Origin: Flavonifractor sp. An92
GTDB lineage: Bacteria > Bacillota > Clostridia > Oscillospirales > Oscillospiraceae
Length of the DNA: 64,000 nucleotides
Reading direction: 5' to 3'
Assembly: GCF_002159175.1 (NCBI RefSeq)
Contig: NZ_NFGZ01000002.1
Span: 186,001-250,000 of the forward strand
Positions within the stretch are counted from its first letter, which is position 1, and every line of letters starts with the position of its first letter. A program made the translations under genes and the position numbers. The notes under the pieces were generated by a model. That model searched no databases. It saw only the letters and a list, made by a program, of their open reading frames with translations, and was not told the origin of the DNA. Below are positions 62,377-64,000 of this stretch, one piece after another.

Positions 62377-62850
62377 ATGGACGAGACAAAGCGCCAGATC
62401 ACCAAGATCGCCCGGGAGGCGGCCAAGCTGACCGTGCGCACCATGCGGGAGAGCGGCATCGGCACGGGGGAGTTTGACCTCATCCATCTGGTGCGCCACC
62501 AGCCGGGGATCTCCCAGAAGGAGATCAGCCGCCAGCTGAACATGGACAAGGGTGCGGTGGCCCGGCGCACCGCCCGCCTGGAGGAGAAGGGCTACCTCAC
62601 CCGGACGCCCGACCCGGAGGACGGCCGCAGCCAGCGGCTCTACGCCACACCCAAGGCCGACGCCCTCAAGCACTCCAAGGCGGCGGTGGAGAGCGCCTTC
62701 TACCAGTGGCTGCTGGAGGCGGAGCTGCCGGAGGAGGACCGGGCGGCCTTCCTGCGGGTGCTGCACACCCTGTACCTCCGCTCCAAGGCGGAGAGCCGCA
62801 GCGGATTTCCCCACGTGACCGCCCGGCTGGGCGGGGAGGGGGAGCCGTGA
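62377..62850 (+). CDS. MarR-family transcriptional regulator
   Basis: The protein has 157 residues. The winged HTH is ISQKEISRQLNMDKGAVARRTARLEEKGYLTR (about 47-78), followed by DPEDGRSQRLYATPKA, the MarR wing. The C-terminal helices mediate dimerisation. Its stop overlaps the GTG of the ABC exporter gene (GTGA), so the regulator is coupled to the exporter it probably controls. A promoter and inverted repeat lie directly upstream. Confidence 0.94.
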   Translation: MDETKRQITKIAREAAKLTVRTMRESGIGTGEFDLIHLVRHQPGISQKEISRQLNMDKGAVARRTARLEEKGYLTRTPDPEDGRSQRLYATPKADALKHSKAAVESAFYQWLLEAELPEEDRAAFLRVLHTLYLRSKAESRSGFPHVTARLGGEGEP

Positions 62851-64000
62851 GCGGGGACCCGGGCCGCCTGAGCACCTACCTGCGCCGGGAGGCGTGGACC
62901 CTGGCGGCGGTGACGGTCACCGGCATCCTCTACAACGTGGGGCTGGCGGCGGGCCCCTGGTTCGAGGGGCGGCTGGCCCAGACGCTCTGCGATATCCTGA
63001 CCGGCCAGAAAGAGCGGGGGGCCATGCTCCCCCTGGCCCTGTGGTACGTGGTGGTGCTGGGGGCGGTGCAGGGGGTACGCTTCCTCAAGCGCTGGTATGT
63101 CCGGCGCTTTGCCAACCACATCAACCGGGACATGAAGGCCGCCCTCTACCGGGACCTGGTCCGCCGCTCTCCCCGGAAGCTGGAGGAGGAGAGCGTGGGG
63201 GCCCTGATGACCAAGGCTTTGTCCGATGTGGACGTGTGTACCGAGGGCATCCGCAAGTTCACCACTGAGGTCTTTGACACCGGCGTGGTGATGCTCTCCT
63301 ATCTGGCCCTGCTGCTGGCCCTGGACCCCCGGCTCACCCTGCTGTGCTGCCTCTTTCCGCCCGTCGCCGGTCTGGCGGCGGGCCGTTTGCGCCGGCAGGT
63401 GGCCCGGGCGGCGGCGGAGAGCAAGGAGAGCGCCGGGCGGCTGAGCCAGGCCACCCTGGACCGGACCTCCAACGCCATGCTCTACCGGGTGTACGGCCTG
63501 GAGGGGGCGCGTGACCGGGCCTATGAGGAGGCCCTTACCGACTATGAGCGCCGGGCGGTGCGCTCCGGCGTGTGGGAGAACGCCATGCAGCCCCTCTACC
63601 AGAGCATCTCCATGCTGGGGGTGGTCTTTCTGCTGTGGTTCGGCGGGAAAAACGTGCTGGGTACCGGCTGGCAGAGCTGGGACATCGCGGCCTTCACCAC
63701 CTTCCTGTCCTGCTTCACCCGCCTGGCCGCCAAGGCCGCCAAGGCGGCCAAGCTCTTCAACTCCGTGCAGAAAGCCCAGGTGTCCTGGGCGCGCATCCAC
63801 CCCTTCCTCCGGCCAGTGGAGGAGCAGACGGAGGAGGTCCCCGGACCGGGGGTGCTGGAGGTGGAAAACCTGACCTTCCGCTATCCCGGCGGAGAGCCAG
63901 TGTTTGCCCAGGTGACCTTTACCGCCCGACCGGGAGAGATCGTGGGCGTCACCGGGCCGGTGGCCTGCGGCAAGTCCACCCTGGGGCGGCTCTTCCTGGG
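62847..64000 (+). CDS. ABC exporter half-transporter (partial, C-terminus off the right edge)
   Basis: 384 residues are visible from the GTG at 62847. An N-terminal six-helix transmembrane domain (about 15-290; LLALDPRLTLLCCLFPP, ISMLGVVFLLWFGG) precedes the start of the nucleotide-binding domain: LEVENLTFRYPGGEPVF and Walker A GVTGPVACGKSTLGRL. The remaining ATPase motifs lie outside the window. With a MarR gene directly upstream, this matches the common MarR plus (usually heterodimeric) multidrug-exporter arrangement; a second half-transporter gene is likely next. Confidence 0.93.
   Translation, partial: MSGDPGRLSTYLRREAWTLAAVTVTGILYNVGLAAGPWFEGRLAQTLCDILTGQKERGAMLPLALWYVVVLGAVQGVRFLKRWYVRRFANHINRDMKAALYRDLVRRSPRKLEEESVGALMTKALSDVDVCTEGIRKFTTEVFDTGVVMLSYLALLLALDPRLTLLCCLFPPVAGLAAGRLRRQVARAAAESKESAGRLSQATLDRTSNAMLYRVYGLEGARDRAYEEALTDYERRAVRSGVWENAMQPLYQSISMLGVVFLLWFGGKNVLGTGWQSWDIAAFTTFLSCFTRLAAKAAKAAKLFNSVQKAQVSWARIHPFLRPVEEQTEEVPGPGVLEVENLTFRYPGGEPVFAQVTFTARPGEIVGVTGPVACGKSTLGRLFL

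Overview
The window looks like chromosome from a GC-rich, endospore-forming anaerobic Firmicute of the Oscillospiraceae type (Flavonifractor/Pseudoflavonifractor/Lawsonibacter-like). This is inferred from the high GC content, Spo0A and a complete spoIIAA-spoIIAB-sigF operon, a selenocysteine-containing glycine/sarcosine/betaine reductase module, and a three-subunit molybdenum hydroxylase. I made no database comparison, so the genus is a guess.

Layout. 1-12.4 kb is mostly housekeeping and signalling: a partial Sir2 deacetylase, tRNA-dihydrouridine synthase, nth, glyA, ftsH, a TetR regulator, a two-component pair, spo0A and a large hybrid histidine kinase. 12.4-17.9 kb is a Stickland-type reductase island. 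On the minus strand it runs grdX, grdE-like, grdB-like (UGA-encoded selenocysteine) and a YkvI-type transporter, read from a near-consensus sigma-54 promoter. Divergent from it is a sigma-54 activator with no sensor domain. 18-19.5 kb is spoIIAA-spoIIAB-sigF. 19.5-21.4 kb is an NCS2 purine permease behind two tandem guanine-type riboswitch aptamers. 21.5-25.6 kb holds a small coiled-coil protein, a BclA-like collagen protein, mreB, comFC and a tiny ribbon-helix-helix (RHH) protein with a palindromic operator. 25.6-25.9 kb is a non-coding cluster of perfect hairpins. 25.9-39.4 kb is a long minus-strand block: recD2, small membrane proteins, a secreted stalk-domain protein, an oxidoreductase, uvrA, uvrB (LexA-type box inside its promoter), radC and pyrE. 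39.6-42.3 kb has a glycosyltransferase and an O-antigen-ligase-like protein, followed by cysK and a P-loop ATPase.

44.6-57.9 kb is a compact one-strand phage-like cluster for a capsid plus contractile tail: terminase, portal, protease, capsid, connectors, sheath, tube, LysM protein and baseplate. It has no integrase, repressor, replication, lysis or recognisable tape-measure gene. The small-terminase gene encodes only what looks like the C-terminal part of the family, and baseplate gene J apparently starts at an AUC codon. A domesticated particle (gene-transfer-agent-like or other phage-derived particle) is the most interesting hypothesis; prophage decay is the alternative.

57.9-62.3 kb pairs a ModE-type DNA-binding protein lacking the molybdate-binding domain with a divergent molybdenum hydroxylase operon; a ModE-like palindrome sits inside the regulator's own promoter. 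The window ends with a MarR regulator translationally coupled to an ABC exporter cut by the right edge.

How the parts may work together: sarcosine/betaine/glycine-type reduction, purine uptake and molybdenum-dependent hydroxylation fit an amino-acid- and purine-fermenting gut anaerobe. The reductase island lacks the shared proteins GrdA, GrdC and GrdD, so it should depend on copies elsewhere in the genome.
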